64,000 nt of DNA from Reinekea forsetii (GTDB lineage: Bacteria > Pseudomonadota > Gammaproteobacteria > Pseudomonadales > Natronospirillaceae): contig NZ_CP011797.1 of assembly GCF_002795845.1 (NCBI RefSeq), positions 643,501 through 707,500 of the forward strand. The letters run 5' to 3'. Each line of letters begins with the position of its first letter. Within the stretch, counting starts at the first letter, position 1. Shown here piece after piece: positions 33,187-42,068 of this stretch. Under the pieces are notes generated by a model that saw only the letters and a program-made list of their open reading frames with translations, made no database searches and was not told where the DNA came from. Made by a program: the position numbers and the translations under genes.

Positions 33187-34005
33187 TTATTTTACCTGGG
33201 CAATCATAAAGCCCTTGGCGATATGGTTGCGCACAAAGTAGATCAACAGCGCGCCGGGCACGATCGAAAAAACCGTCATCGCCATGACCAGGCCAACATC
33301 GGTTTTAAAACTGAACAGCGCTGAGATCGCCATGCTGATCGGCTTGCCACTGGTCACCGTCAAGATCCGCGCGAATACCACCTCAACCCAGGAAAACAAA
33401 AAGCAGAAGAACGCCGCAACCGCGATACCCGGTGCCATCAGCGGGATCAGCTTGCGCATAAAAAATCTCGGAAAAGAATAGCCATCGATAAAGGCGGTCT
33501 CATCGATCTCCCGGGGTATGGATGAAATAAAGCCTTCTAACACCCAGATCGCGATGGGGATATTAAACAGGCAGTGTGCCAAGGCAATGGCCAGGGGGGT
33601 ATTGATCAGACCGACGGCTGAGAAGACTTGAAACACGGGAAAGATCATCACCACCGGTGGCGTCATGCGCAGGGCCAAAAACCCTAGAAACAAATGTTTA
33701 TCGCCGACAAAGGAATAGCGTGAAAAAGCATAGGCCGCCGGTAAGGCAACCGGGATGGTAATCAAGATGTTAAAAAGCACATAGCTGACCGAGCTGAAAA
33801 TCGCCGCGACCAAATCCTCGTTTTGGGCGATATGCAGGTAGTTGCTCAGGGTGAAGGTGCCAACCGGTAGGTCCGAGCCGCGCAGAGTCGAGTGAAAGCT
33901 GATATAGATAACCGGCAACAGGGGCAGCAACATAAAGGCGATATAGAGGCTGGGCGCCAACCAGCGAAAATGTATCGGGTTGTGGCGGCCTAAGGGGGCG
34001 ATCAT
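33187..34005 (-). CDS. ABC permease, paralogue of GlpQ
   Basis: A 272-residue MalG/UgpE-type permease with six predicted spans and the EAA loop PREIDETAFIDGYSFPRFFMRKLIPLM. It strongly resembles the glpQ product at 39.3-40.1 kb (shared AYAFSRYSFVGDKHLF and EIDETAFIDGYSF). Its ATG at 34005 overlaps the upstream permease gene as ATGA. With that gene it forms a second permease pair downstream of glpK and without its own ATPase or binding protein, so it may borrow those of the glp system for glycerol or a related polyol. Confidence 0.82.
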   Translation of the reverse strand: MIAPLGRHNPIHFRWLAPSLYIAFMLLPLLPVIYISFHSTLRGSDLPVGTFTLSNYLHIAQNEDLVAAIFSSVSYVLFNILITIPVALPAAYAFSRYSFVGDKHLFLGFLALRMTPPVVMIFPVFQVFSAVGLINTPLAIALAHCLFNIPIAIWVLEGFISSIPREIDETAFIDGYSFPRFFMRKLIPLMAPGIAVAAFFCFLFSWVEVVFARILTVTSGKPISMAISALFSFKTDVGLVMAMTVFSIVPGALLIYFVRNHIAKGFMIAQVK

Positions 34006-34898
34006 GGGCGAGCCTCTGCGGTGGATGACAACGTTGAACTGACCGAGTCAGCTTGTTGAATAGCCAAGGCCGTCTTAAAGAGCCAGGAAACGGTCAGGAT
34101 AATAATAAAACAGATCACCGAACGCGCCGCGGCGGGGCCATAGTTAAAGGCAAAAATATCTTCGCCTAATTCCATGGCCATAAAGGTGGTGCTGTAACCG
34201 GGGCCGCCGGCATTGAGCCGGAAGGCTTCGGTATAGATCATAAAGCTGTCCATAAAGCGCAGTAGAATGGCCATCATTAACACGCTGCTGAGCTTGGGCA
34301 ATTCGATATAGCGCAGCACCGCCCAGCGCGAGGCGCGGTCGATCGCCGCGGCGTTGTAATAGGCGGCAGGAATGGTAGTCAGACCGGAATAACACAGCAG
34401 CACGACCAGGCTGGTCCAATGCCAGACATCCATCAGCACAATGGCGAACCAGGTGTCGATCACCTCAGCCTTCCAGTTGAAATCGATGCCGATGGCCGAG
34501 AACGCGCCACCCAGATAGGCCGGGGAAATAAAGGTCTTCCAGATCATCGGGATGATATTCCACGGCACCAGCAAGGGCAATGACATCAGTACCAGGCAAA
34601 CCGCAACCCAGAGGCTGCGCTTAGGCATTTGAATGGCGATATAGATACCCAGGGGTATCTCAATCAAGAGAATAATGGTCGAAAATAATAGACTGCGGCC
34701 AAAGCTGCCCCAGAATCGAGCCGAACCGAGTATTTCTCGATACCACTCGGCTCCAACCCAGAATTTGTAATCCTGGCTGAAGATATCGTGAAACGAATAG
34801 TTGACCGTTGTTAGCAAGGGAATAATCGCGACGAAGGCCAATATAACCAATGCTGGTAACACCAGCAGCCAAGCTCGGTTGTCTAATGCTTTAGCCAT
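34002..34898 (-). CDS. ABC permease, paralogue of GlpP
   Basis: A 298-residue MalF/UgpA-type permease, six predicted spans. It shares long runs with the GlpP protein encoded at 40.1-41.0 kb (DVWHWTSLVVLLCYSGL, AAIDRASRWAVLRYIELP, LLRFMDSFMIYTE), evidence of an old duplication of the P-Q pair. ATG at 34898 follows glpK by 58 bases, which include a small hairpin. Probably co-transcribed with glpK. Confidence 0.82.
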   Translation of the reverse strand: MAKALDNRAWLLVLPALVILAFVAIIPLLTTVNYSFHDIFSQDYKFWVGAEWYREILGSARFWGSFGRSLLFSTIILLIEIPLGIYIAIQMPKRSLWVAVCLVLMSLPLLVPWNIIPMIWKTFISPAYLGGAFSAIGIDFNWKAEVIDTWFAIVLMDVWHWTSLVVLLCYSGLTTIPAAYYNAAAIDRASRWAVLRYIELPKLSSVLMMAILLRFMDSFMIYTEAFRLNAGGPGYSTTFMAMELGEDIFAFNYGPAAARSVICFIIILTVSWLFKTALAIQQADSVSSTLSSTAEARP

Positions 34899-34926
34899 CT
34901 GTGGCGTTACCCTTATAAGTCATCAG

Positions 34927-34944
34927 CCTGCGCTGATGCGCAGG
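34927..34944. other. Intercistronic stem-loop after glpK
   Basis: CCTGCGC and GCGCAGG pair around TGAT in the 58-base gap between glpK and the second permease pair. No T tract on the transcribed strand; probably a processing or partial attenuation element. Confidence 0.5.
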
Positions 34945-34956
34945 TTTGGATAGTAG

Positions 34957-36444
34957 CTATTTACTCTCGAGCTGGACCCGATTGACCGAGGTTTTCCAGC
35001 CACTGTAATAGTCATCCCGTTGTGCTTTGCTGATTTGCGGGCTAAAGGTTCGCTCGCACTGCCAAAGCTTCTCCAAGGTTTCTAAGGATTCGAAATAGCC
35101 TGCCTGCAAGCCGGCCAGGTAGGCCGCACCGAGCGCGGTGGTCTCGATAATGGTGGGCCGGTCTACGGTGGCACCGAGCATGTCGGCCAAAAACTGCAGA
35201 ACCCAGTTGTTGACGACCATGCCGCCATCGACGCGCAAGGCGGTAGCGCGTACGCCATCGGATTCCATCGCCTTCTGTAAATCCTTGGTTTGGTAACAGA
35301 CCGACTGCAGGCCGGCGGTAACAATTTCCTTGATGCCGGTATCGCGCGTCAGACCGAAGATGGCACCGCGCGCCGTGGGATCCCAATAGGGCGCGCCCAG
35401 ACCGGTAAAGGCCGGTACCAGATAGACACCATGGTTGGCGGCCGTCTGTTCAGCCAAACTTTCGGTTTCGCCGGCATTGCCGATCAGCTTTAAGCCATCG
35501 CGCAACCATTGAATGGTGGTGCCGGCGGCAAAGATGCTGCCTTCTAGGGCATAGCAGGTCTCACCCTTGAGTCGATAGGCGACCGTAGTCAACAGGCGAC
35601 TCTCGGACGTCAACGCCTTGGTGCCGGTGTTGAGCATCAGAAAACAGCCCGTGCCATAGGTGCTCTTGGCCATTCCAGGGCGGAAACAGGTTTGCCCGAA
35701 TAACGCGGCCTGTTGATCGCCGGCCACGCCATTGATCGGGATGCCGGCGCCAAAAATACTCGGATCGGTGATGCCGAAGTCGGCCGATGAGTCCATTACT
35801 TCGGGCAGTAGGCTTGCGGGTATATTAAACAGCTCGAGCAATTCGCTGTCCCATTCTTGCTTGTGGATATTGAATATCAGGGTTCGGGAGGCATTGGTGG
35901 CATCGGTACGATGGACGGCGCCACAGGTTAAATGCCAGATTAGATAGCTGTCGACCGTGCCGAAGGCGAGCTCGCCGCGTTCGGCCCGTTCTTGAGCGCC
36001 CGGCACCTGATCGAGTATCCAACGAATTTTGGTCGCCGAAAAATAGGGGTCGATCAACAGACCGGTTTTAGCATTAATTAGGCCTTCATGCCCGGCCGCC
36101 TTGAGAGTTTCGCAATAGGCGCTGGTACGGCGATCTTGCCAAACAATGGCGCGATAGATCGGTACGCCGGTGGCACGATCCCAAATAAGCGTGGTTTCAC
36201 GCTGGTTGGTGATGCCGATGGTTCCGATCTGCTCGGGTTGAATAGCGGCCTCAGCGAAAACCTTGGCACAGGTGCTCAACACCGACTGCCAGAGATCCTC
36301 CGGCTCGTGTTCAACCCAGCCGTCTTGCGGAAAATGCTGCGGGAACTCTTCTTGCGCTGAGTGGCAGATTGTCCCCTCGGTGCTGAATAAGATCGAGCGG
36401 GTGCTGGTGGTGCCTTGATCGATGGATAAAATATATTTTTTCAT
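34957..36444 (-). CDS. glpK: Glycerol kinase
   Basis: A 495-residue FGGY kinase phosphorylating glycerol to glycerol 3-phosphate. Landmarks: N-terminal [57 protein letters not shown] and [20 protein letters not shown]. Length is the normal one. It follows the transporter genes at a 530-base gap and feeds GlpD, encoded 17 kb away. Start ATG at 36444 gives the standard family N-terminus. Confidence 0.95.
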   Translation of the reverse strand: MKKYILSIDQGTTSTRSILFSTEGTICHSAQEEFPQHFPQDGWVEHEPEDLWQSVLSTCAKVFAEAAIQPEQIGTIGITNQRETTLIWDRATGVPIYRAIVWQDRRTSAYCETLKAAGHEGLINAKTGLLIDPYFSATKIRWILDQVPGAQERAERGELAFGTVDSYLIWHLTCGAVHRTDATNASRTLIFNIHKQEWDSELLELFNIPASLLPEVMDSSADFGITDPSIFGAGIPINGVAGDQQAALFGQTCFRPGMAKSTYGTGCFLMLNTGTKALTSESRLLTTVAYRLKGETCYALEGSIFAAGTTIQWLRDGLKLIGNAGETESLAEQTAANHGVYLVPAFTGLGAPYWDPTARGAIFGLTRDTGIKEIVTAGLQSVCYQTKDLQKAMESDGVRATALRVDGGMVVNNWVLQFLADMLGATVDRPTIIETTALGAAYLAGLQAGYFESLETLEKLWQCERTFSPQISKAQRDDYYSGWKTSVNRVQLESK

Positions 36445-36503
36445 TGCCGATCCTGAATTAATTCAAAGTTGTTATTTTTATTGAAATTAGGTGCAGTGGC
36501 CAT

Positions 36504-36521
36504 CTTAGGTCTTAACCTAAG
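36504..36521. promoter_or_regulatory. Inverted repeat upstream of glpK
   Basis: CTTAGGT and ACCTAAG pair around CTTA, 60 bases before the glpK start. The same CTTAGG/CCTAAG core occurs in the stem-loop at 33148-33177. Candidate operator or attenuator. Confidence 0.35.
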
Positions 36522-36906
36522 CGTGGAGCAATTTAATTAGGCCGATCTGTCATCTTATCCCAACCGAGTAAAGCAGCGCAACGAACAGTCCGAGTTGGCT
36601 ATCGTCCGATGACGCCCGGTATAGAGTAGGGCGGCGGCTGATGTTCCGGGCCAACATGGGTGTTGGCTAAGGTCGTGCAAACTGGCGTCAATCGGATTTG
36701 CCAGGGTTATATCGTGAGCCTGCGACAGCAAAGCGTTATGGAGCTAATGTTGTTCACTGCCGAAGGTAATAAATTAGGTCGAAAATTCCAGATAATCGTA
36801 TTCTGTCGTTCTAAGGGTGAATCTGTAATGTTGAAATCGTACTGGTGAACTGGCTCATAATTGTGAGCTTTTAAGGGTGCGGACACTAGGTCTTGGTCGA
36901 GTTAAA

Positions 36907-36935
36907 GTGGTGGGCGCCACAAGGGCGCCCGCCAC
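36907..36935. terminator. Stem-loop after the glycerol-binding protein gene
   Basis: A 12-pair GC-rich stem (GTGGTGGGCGCC with GGCGCCCGCCAC, one T-G pair) with loop ACAAG, 40 bases after the glpV stop. On the minus strand only TTTAA follows, so termination may be partial, as is common after binding-protein genes where the hairpin also protects the message. Confidence 0.65.
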
Positions 36936-36974
36936 TCTTATTACCTCAGGAGAAAACCTGGGGTGAGATCTAAC

Positions 36975-38705
36975 TTACTGCTTCCAGCTTTCTAGCAGAG
37001 TGTCATAGTCGATTGTCTTACCTTGAGGCTTCTCGTTGGCCAATTTGGCCTTAGGAGCACCTGGCTGGTTCAGCCAATAGCTAGCATCTACTTCGTCGTT
37101 CATCTTAGGTCCGCAAGCACCCTGTACACCAGAACGTTCGATACGTGACATAACTTTATCTTGAGCTTCAGCTAAACCGTCCAACGCTTCCTGTGGAGTG
37201 GAATCGCCGCTGGCTGCTTCAGCAATATACTGCCACCAAAGCTGAGCCATTTTCGGGTAATCCGGAATGTTGGTACCAGTAGGCGTCCATTGGACACGTG
37301 CTGGGCTACGGTAAAACTCAACCAATCCACCCAATTTCGGAGCGGCGTCGGTCATAGCTTGTGAGTTAATATCTGACTCACGGATAGGTGTTAAGCCAAC
37401 CAAGGTCTTCTTCAGAGAAACGGTCTTAGACACAGTGAACTGTGCATACAACCAAGCGGCCAGACGACGGTCATCCGGAGTAGAGTTCAGGAAAGTCCAA
37501 GAACCAGTATCCTGGTAACCCAACTTCATGCCTTCTTCCCAGTAAGGGCCCTTAGGAGATGGAGCCATACGCCATTTTGGTGTGCCATCTGCGTTTACAA
37601 CCGGCAGACCAACAGAGTTCATGCTGGCGGTGAAGGCTGTATACCAGAAGATTTGCTGCGCAATAGCGCCCTGAGCAGGTACCGGTCCAGCTTCGCCAAA
37701 GGTCATGCCTTGAGCTTCTGGTGGTGCATACTTCTTCATCCAATCAACATACTTAGTTGTGGCATACACAGCGGCTGGGCCGTTGGTAGCACCACCACGG
37801 GTAACACTTGAACCGACTGGGTTACAACCGTCTACACGGACTCCCCATTCGTCAACTGGTAAACCGTTTGGAATACCTTTGTCACCAGCGCCTGCCATGG
37901 AGAACCAAGCGTCAGTGAAACGCCAGCCCAGGGAAGGATCTTTCTTGCCATAATCCATGTGACCATAAACACGCTTGCCGTCTATTTCTTTCACATGTAC
38001 TGAGAAGAACTCAGCAATATCTTCATAGGCAGACCAGTTAGTTGGTACACCTAAGCCATAGCCGTAGATAGATTTGAATTGTGCTTTCAAGTCATCACGA
38101 GCAAACCAGTCAGCACGGAACCAGTAAAGGTTGGCGAACTGTTGGTCGGGCAGTTGGTAAAGCTTACCGTCTGGACCGGTTGTGAAAGACAAACCGATAA
38201 AGTCAGGCAGATCCAATGTTGGCAAAGTGAAGTCTTTACCGTCACCAGCGATCATGTCGGAAATAGCAACTACTTTACCATAACGGAAGTGGGTACCGAT
38301 CAGGTCAGAGTCGTTGATGTAGGCATCGTAAATATTACGATCTGATTGCATTTGCGTTTGCAGTTTTTCAACAACATCGCCTTCGCCGATCAAATCGTGA
38401 ACGATGGTAATACCCGTGATTTCAGCAAAAGCCTTAGCCAGAACGTTAGACTCATATTCATGCGTAGCAATGGTCTCGGATGCGACGTTAATAGTCATTC
38501 CGCGGAACGGCTTGGCCGTTTCGGTGAACCAGGCCAGTTCTTTCTCTTGCTGAGCTTTAGTCAGAGTAGAGGTGCCGAATTCTTTTGTTAACCATTGGTC
38601 TGCCGCATCTGAGTATTGGTCTGCATGAGCAGTCATGCCTAGGGTCGCTGCTGAGATCGCTGCGCTAAGCAGGATTCGCATCGGTAGTTTCTTATTGTTG
38701 TACAT
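36975..38705 (-). CDS. glpV: Glycerol ABC transporter, periplasmic binding protein
   Basis: A 576-residue family 1 solute-binding protein with a clear signal peptide (KKLPMRILLSAAISAATLGMTAHA). The unusual length, about 150 more than typical sugar-binding proteins, matches GlpV of the rhizobial glycerol system. Mature features include FRGMTINVASETIATHEYESN and a Cys-containing GVRVDGCNPVG loop. ATG at 38705 is preceded by GAGG; the 11 extra upstream codons are rejected. Gene order glpS-T-P-Q-DUF2160-V-K is the same as in Rhizobium leguminosarum, which supports glycerol as ligand. Confidence 0.88.
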   Translation of the reverse strand: MYNNKKLPMRILLSAAISAATLGMTAHADQYSDAADQWLTKEFGTSTLTKAQQEKELAWFTETAKPFRGMTINVASETIATHEYESNVLAKAFAEITGITIVHDLIGEGDVVEKLQTQMQSDRNIYDAYINDSDLIGTHFRYGKVVAISDMIAGDGKDFTLPTLDLPDFIGLSFTTGPDGKLYQLPDQQFANLYWFRADWFARDDLKAQFKSIYGYGLGVPTNWSAYEDIAEFFSVHVKEIDGKRVYGHMDYGKKDPSLGWRFTDAWFSMAGAGDKGIPNGLPVDEWGVRVDGCNPVGSSVTRGGATNGPAAVYATTKYVDWMKKYAPPEAQGMTFGEAGPVPAQGAIAQQIFWYTAFTASMNSVGLPVVNADGTPKWRMAPSPKGPYWEEGMKLGYQDTGSWTFLNSTPDDRRLAAWLYAQFTVSKTVSLKKTLVGLTPIRESDINSQAMTDAAPKLGGLVEFYRSPARVQWTPTGTNIPDYPKMAQLWWQYIAEAASGDSTPQEALDGLAEAQDKVMSRIERSGVQGACGPKMNDEVDASYWLNQPGAPKAKLANEKPQGKTIDYDTLLESWKQ

Positions 38706-38950
38706 AGTCAACCTCGTATGTTTAAAGCGTTTAGGCATCCCGAATATAGAGCTGTTCGGTTTACCCGTTCTTTAGCTGTCAGCAGAGCTGACGATGGTCA
38801 CTCGACCCGGCTGGCCCAGAATCCCTACGCGACCTTGGCTTGTCGTTTGGGGACCCTGGAGCCGGGGTGGGTCAAGACTTTCTATTGCGCTGCCCAAGTT
38901 CGGCGACGCAATGTTGAGTTCGTATCGGGCGTGGTTATCACGCCTTTTTT

Positions 38951-39223
38951 TTAACCCCAGCGTATAAGGCTGACAACCCAGGCGATGCAAAAGAGCAACG
39001 GTATAATCAGGGTTGCTTCTAGCAGGCCAACATATAGCAAGTGTATATAAGCACTGCTGATCAGGCCGATAAAGAGTCGGTCGCCGCGCGTGGTGGATAT
39101 AGGTAGAAACCCTTTGCGTTCAACGCAGGGGCTCTTGAGCTCCCAAATTGTCATGCATAATAAGATCAAGGCGATTGTGATAAAAAAGCCTGCTGTCACC
39201 GGTGTCCATGCCATCCAGTTCAT
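38951..39223 (-). CDS. DUF2160 small membrane protein of the glycerol transporter
   Basis: A 90-residue protein with two or three membrane spans (TAGFFITIALILLCMTIWEL, LLEATLIIPLLFCIAWVV) and the family hallmark STTRGDRLFIGLISSAYIHL. DUF2160 genes occur almost only between glpQ and glpV of glycerol ABC operons (named glpU in Rhizobium, as I recall). Its role is not established; its position makes an accessory transporter subunit likely. A 245-base gap follows before glpV. Confidence 0.85.
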   Translation of the reverse strand: MNWMAWTPVTAGFFITIALILLCMTIWELKSPCVERKGFLPISTTRGDRLFIGLISSAYIHLLYVGLLEATLIIPLLFCIAWVVSLIRWG

Positions 39224-39281
39224 AATTTTTGTCCTACCATCAAATTCAAGTTAACAGTCATTGGTGCTTGGTTTTAACCAA

Positions 39282-40091
39282 CTACACCCGGCCCAGAGCG
39301 AAACCTTTTGCAACGTGGTTACGAACTAACCAGATGACCAAGATGCCCGGCAGGATGGTTAACACCCCAGCGGCCGCCAACAGGCCCCAGTCGATGCCCT
39401 CTGCTGAAATGGTTCGGGTCATCACTGCACCAATGGGCTTAGCTTCGGTCGCCGTCAAGGTGCGTGCCAGCAACAGTTCGACCCAAGAGAACAGGAAGCT
39501 GAAGAAGGCGGTAACACCGATGCCAGAGCGAATCATGGGCAGAAAGATACGGATAAAGAAGCGTTGGAAACTGTAGCCATCGATAAAGGCGGTCTCGTCG
39601 ATCTCACGTGGCACACCAGACATAAAGCCTTCTAAAATCCACACCGCCAAGGGTACGCTAAACAGACAATGCGACAGTGCAACGGCCAGGTGGGTATCGA
39701 ACAGGCCCACCGACGAATAGAGCTGGAAAAAGGGCAGTAAGAACACCGCAGGTGGTGCCATACGATTGGTCAGCAACCAGAAGAAAAGGTGCTTATCACC
39801 GACAAACTTGTAACGACTGAAGGCATAGGCGGCCGGTAACGCAACCGTCAAGGTGATCGCCATATTCAACGCCACATAGATCAGTGAGTTGACATAACCC
39901 ATGTACCAGCTTGGATCGGTAAAGATGGTGATGTAGTTGTCAAAGGTGAAGTTACTGGGCCATAGGGTCAGACCGCTCAATACTTCTTCTTTGTGTTTAA
40001 ACGACATGTTCAAAAGCCAATAGATCGGCACTAGTAAGAACAAGACGTAGAGGCTTAGGCCGGCAACTTTGCTTTTAGAATAATTCATCAT
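39282..40091 (-). CDS. glpQ: Glycerol ABC transporter permease GlpQ
   Basis: A 269-residue MalG-type inner-membrane permease, six predicted spans, with the EAA loop PREIDETAFIDGYSFQRFFIRIFLPM that contacts an ATPase subunit. The frame is open to 40160, but the double ATG at 40091/40088 follows the glpP stop with AGGGG upstream and is taken as start. It pairs with GlpP. A shadow paralogue lies downstream of glpK. Confidence 0.88.
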   Translation of the reverse strand: MMNYSKSKVAGLSLYVLFLLVPIYWLLNMSFKHKEEVLSGLTLWPSNFTFDNYITIFTDPSWYMGYVNSLIYVALNMAITLTVALPAAYAFSRYKFVGDKHLFFWLLTNRMAPPAVFLLPFFQLYSSVGLFDTHLAVALSHCLFSVPLAVWILEGFMSGVPREIDETAFIDGYSFQRFFIRIFLPMIRSGIGVTAFFSFLFSWVELLLARTLTATEAKPIGAVMTRTISAEGIDWGLLAAAGVLTILPGILVIWLVRNHVAKGFALGRV

Positions 40092-40098
40092 AAGCCCC

Positions 40099-40965
40099 TT
40101 ATTTATCCTTATCCATTTCACTGATGGTGGTAAAGAACAACCAAGACACCAGCAAAACAATTAAAAAGTAGATCAGTGAGAAAGCAGCCGCCGGCCCGAG
40201 ATCGAATTGACCGATGGCCATCTTGGTCAGGGTCTGGCTGAGAAAGGTCGTTGAACTACCTGGGCCGCCGCCGGTTAGTACAAAGGGCTCGCTGTAGATC
40301 ATGAAGCTGTCCATAAAACGCAGCAGGGTACCAATGACTAATACACTGCGGAGTCGAGGCAGTTGGATGTAGCGAAACACAGCCCATTTGGAGGCTCTAT
40401 CGATAGCGGCCGCCTGATAGAAGGCATCGGGGATGGCGCGTAAACCGGAGTAGCACAGCAGTGCGACCAACGGTGTCCAATGCCAAACATCCATAAGCAC
40501 TACGGTCACCCAAGCGTCAACGGGATTGGCCGCGTAGTTGTAATCGATGCCCAGTTGGTTCAAGCCCCAGCCGAGCAGACCAACGTCGGTTCGACCAAAT
40601 ATTTTCCAAATGGTACCGACAACATTGCCCGGGATGAGTAGCGGAATGGCGACCACGATCAGGCTGACAGACGCCATGGTGCCCTTAGTCGGCATCATTA
40701 AAGCAATGGCGATACCGAGTGGGATTTCAATAGCCAAAACGGTAAAGGAAAAGATAAATTGGCGCAGCAAGGATTCCTGCAGTCGTTCATTTAATAAGAC
40801 TTCGCGATACCACTCCACACCTACGAATACAGCATGATCGGCGTCAAAAATATCCTGAACCGAGTAGTTTACGACCGTCATTAAGGGAATAATGGCCGAG
40901 AAGGCAACCAGTAAGAAGACCGGTAAGACCAGCCACCAGGCTTTGTTATTCTCTACCTTACTCAT
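40099..40965 (-). CDS. glpP: Glycerol ABC transporter permease GlpP
   Basis: A 288-residue MalF-type permease, six predicted spans, with EAA loop AAIDRASKWAVFRYIQLPRLRSVLV. ATG at 40965 overlaps the glpT stop by four bases. Ends in a charged tail (EMDKDK). Forms the translocation channel with GlpQ. Confidence 0.88.
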   Translation of the reverse strand: MSKVENNKAWWLVLPVFLLVAFSAIIPLMTVVNYSVQDIFDADHAVFVGVEWYREVLLNERLQESLLRQFIFSFTVLAIEIPLGIAIALMMPTKGTMASVSLIVVAIPLLIPGNVVGTIWKIFGRTDVGLLGWGLNQLGIDYNYAANPVDAWVTVVLMDVWHWTPLVALLCYSGLRAIPDAFYQAAAIDRASKWAVFRYIQLPRLRSVLVIGTLLRFMDSFMIYSEPFVLTGGGPGSSTTFLSQTLTKMAIGQFDLGPAAAFSLIYFLIVLLVSWLFFTTISEMDKDK

Positions 40966-42062
40966 ACGAGCTCCTCCCCAATCAGATATTCATCGACGTA
41001 AATTTTCAACCATTGCTCGGGAAAGCTGATATAAGCTTTTTGCTGTGGTACCGCATGATCTTCATCTAAACGTGCTTTGATGATTTGCTGGCCGAGCTTC
41101 ATGGTCAGGATCTTGTAGGTGCCGAGATCTTCAACGTGCTGAACTTCACATTCATAGCCATTTTCTGACGGCTTATCCCAAACGTGAACAAACTCAGGTC
41201 GGATGCCAACCTTGATGTTTTTGCTAGGTACCTTGGCGAGCATCGCTTTTCGAGCATCGGACAGTTCAATTTCTATACCATCGAAGCTCACTCCGTTAGC
41301 TGTAGTTTGAACTTCAAGTAGATTCATACCAGGGCTGCCAATAAAATAGCCGACGAAGGTATGGTTCGGGTTTTCAAACAGCTCCCGAGGGGTGCCGAAC
41401 TGCACAATCTGACCGCCGTACATAACCGCGATCTTTTCTGCGAAGGTAGACGCCTCCAGCTGATCGTGGGTCACATAAATCATGGTGAGATTGAATTGCT
41501 CGTGAATCTGCTTGAGCTTACGACGCAGTTTCCATTTTAACTGGGGATCGATAACGGTGAGCGGTTCATCGAACAAAATCGCCGACACATCGTCACGAAC
41601 CAGACCGCGGCCCATGGAAACCTTTTGTTTCTCATCGGCGCTTAAGTTTTTTGCTTTCTTATTTAGCACTGGATGTAATTCGAGAATTTCAGCGATCTCA
41701 TGTACCTTGCTCATGACCTTGGCTTCAGCAATTTTCATATTGCGCAGCGGGAAGGCCAGGTTGTCGAACACAGTCATCGAGTCATAGATCACCGGGAACT
41801 GAAACACCTGAGCAATATTGCGTTGCTGTGGTGGTAAATGGTTGACCACAACGCCATCGAACAGCACTTCGCCTTCGGACGGTGTGAGTAGACCGGAAAT
41901 GATGTTTAGCAGCGTACTCTTGCCACAACCCGATGGGCCAAGTAACGCATAGGCGCCACCCTGATCCCAGACGTGGTTCATTTCACGCAAGGCATAGTCA
42001 TGAGCACCTGTGGGTGATTTTTCGTAGCTGTGTGCCAAGGACTTCAGTTGTATTTCAGCCAT
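40962..42062 (-). CDS. glpT: Glycerol ABC transporter ATPase GlpT (degenerate signature)
   Basis: A 366-residue ATPase with Walker A LGPSGCGKSTLLNI, Q loop VFQFPVIYD, Walker B AILFDEPLTVIDP and switch His YVTHDQ. The signature, normally LSGGQ, reads LSADEKQKVSMGRGLV, as I recall for GlpT homologues generally; the degenerate motif should make one of the two ATP sites inactive in a GlpS-GlpT heterodimer. A C-terminal TOBE-like domain follows (residues about 240-366). It is not the MFS glycerol-3-phosphate transporter also called GlpT. Confidence 0.88.
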   Translation of the reverse strand: MAEIQLKSLAHSYEKSPTGAHDYALREMNHVWDQGGAYALLGPSGCGKSTLLNIISGLLTPSEGEVLFDGVVVNHLPPQQRNIAQVFQFPVIYDSMTVFDNLAFPLRNMKIAEAKVMSKVHEIAEILELHPVLNKKAKNLSADEKQKVSMGRGLVRDDVSAILFDEPLTVIDPQLKWKLRRKLKQIHEQFNLTMIYVTHDQLEASTFAEKIAVMYGGQIVQFGTPRELFENPNHTFVGYFIGSPGMNLLEVQTTANGVSFDGIEIELSDARKAMLAKVPSKNIKVGIRPEFVHVWDKPSENGYECEVQHVEDLGTYKILTMKLGQQIIKARLDEDHAVPQQKAYISFPEQWLKIYVDEYLIGEELV

Positions 42063-42068
42063 CTTGAG

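Larger units (their letters stand above)
36445..36974. other. Intergenic region between glpV and glpK
   Basis: Some 530 bases without a supported gene; a 62-codon plus-strand frame at 36660 has no ribosome site. It contains the glpV 3' stem-loop (36907-36935) and an 18-base inverted repeat near glpK (36504-36521), so glpK may have a promoter of its own. Confidence 0.5.

Noticed and set aside
36660-36848. 62-codon frame in the glpV-glpK gap
   Set aside because: No ribosome site, low protein-like character, and opposite to the operon direction.
40962-42062. glpT as the glycerol-3-phosphate/phosphate antiporter
   Set aside because: The product is an ABC ATPase, not a major facilitator protein; the symbol follows the rhizobial glycerol operon.
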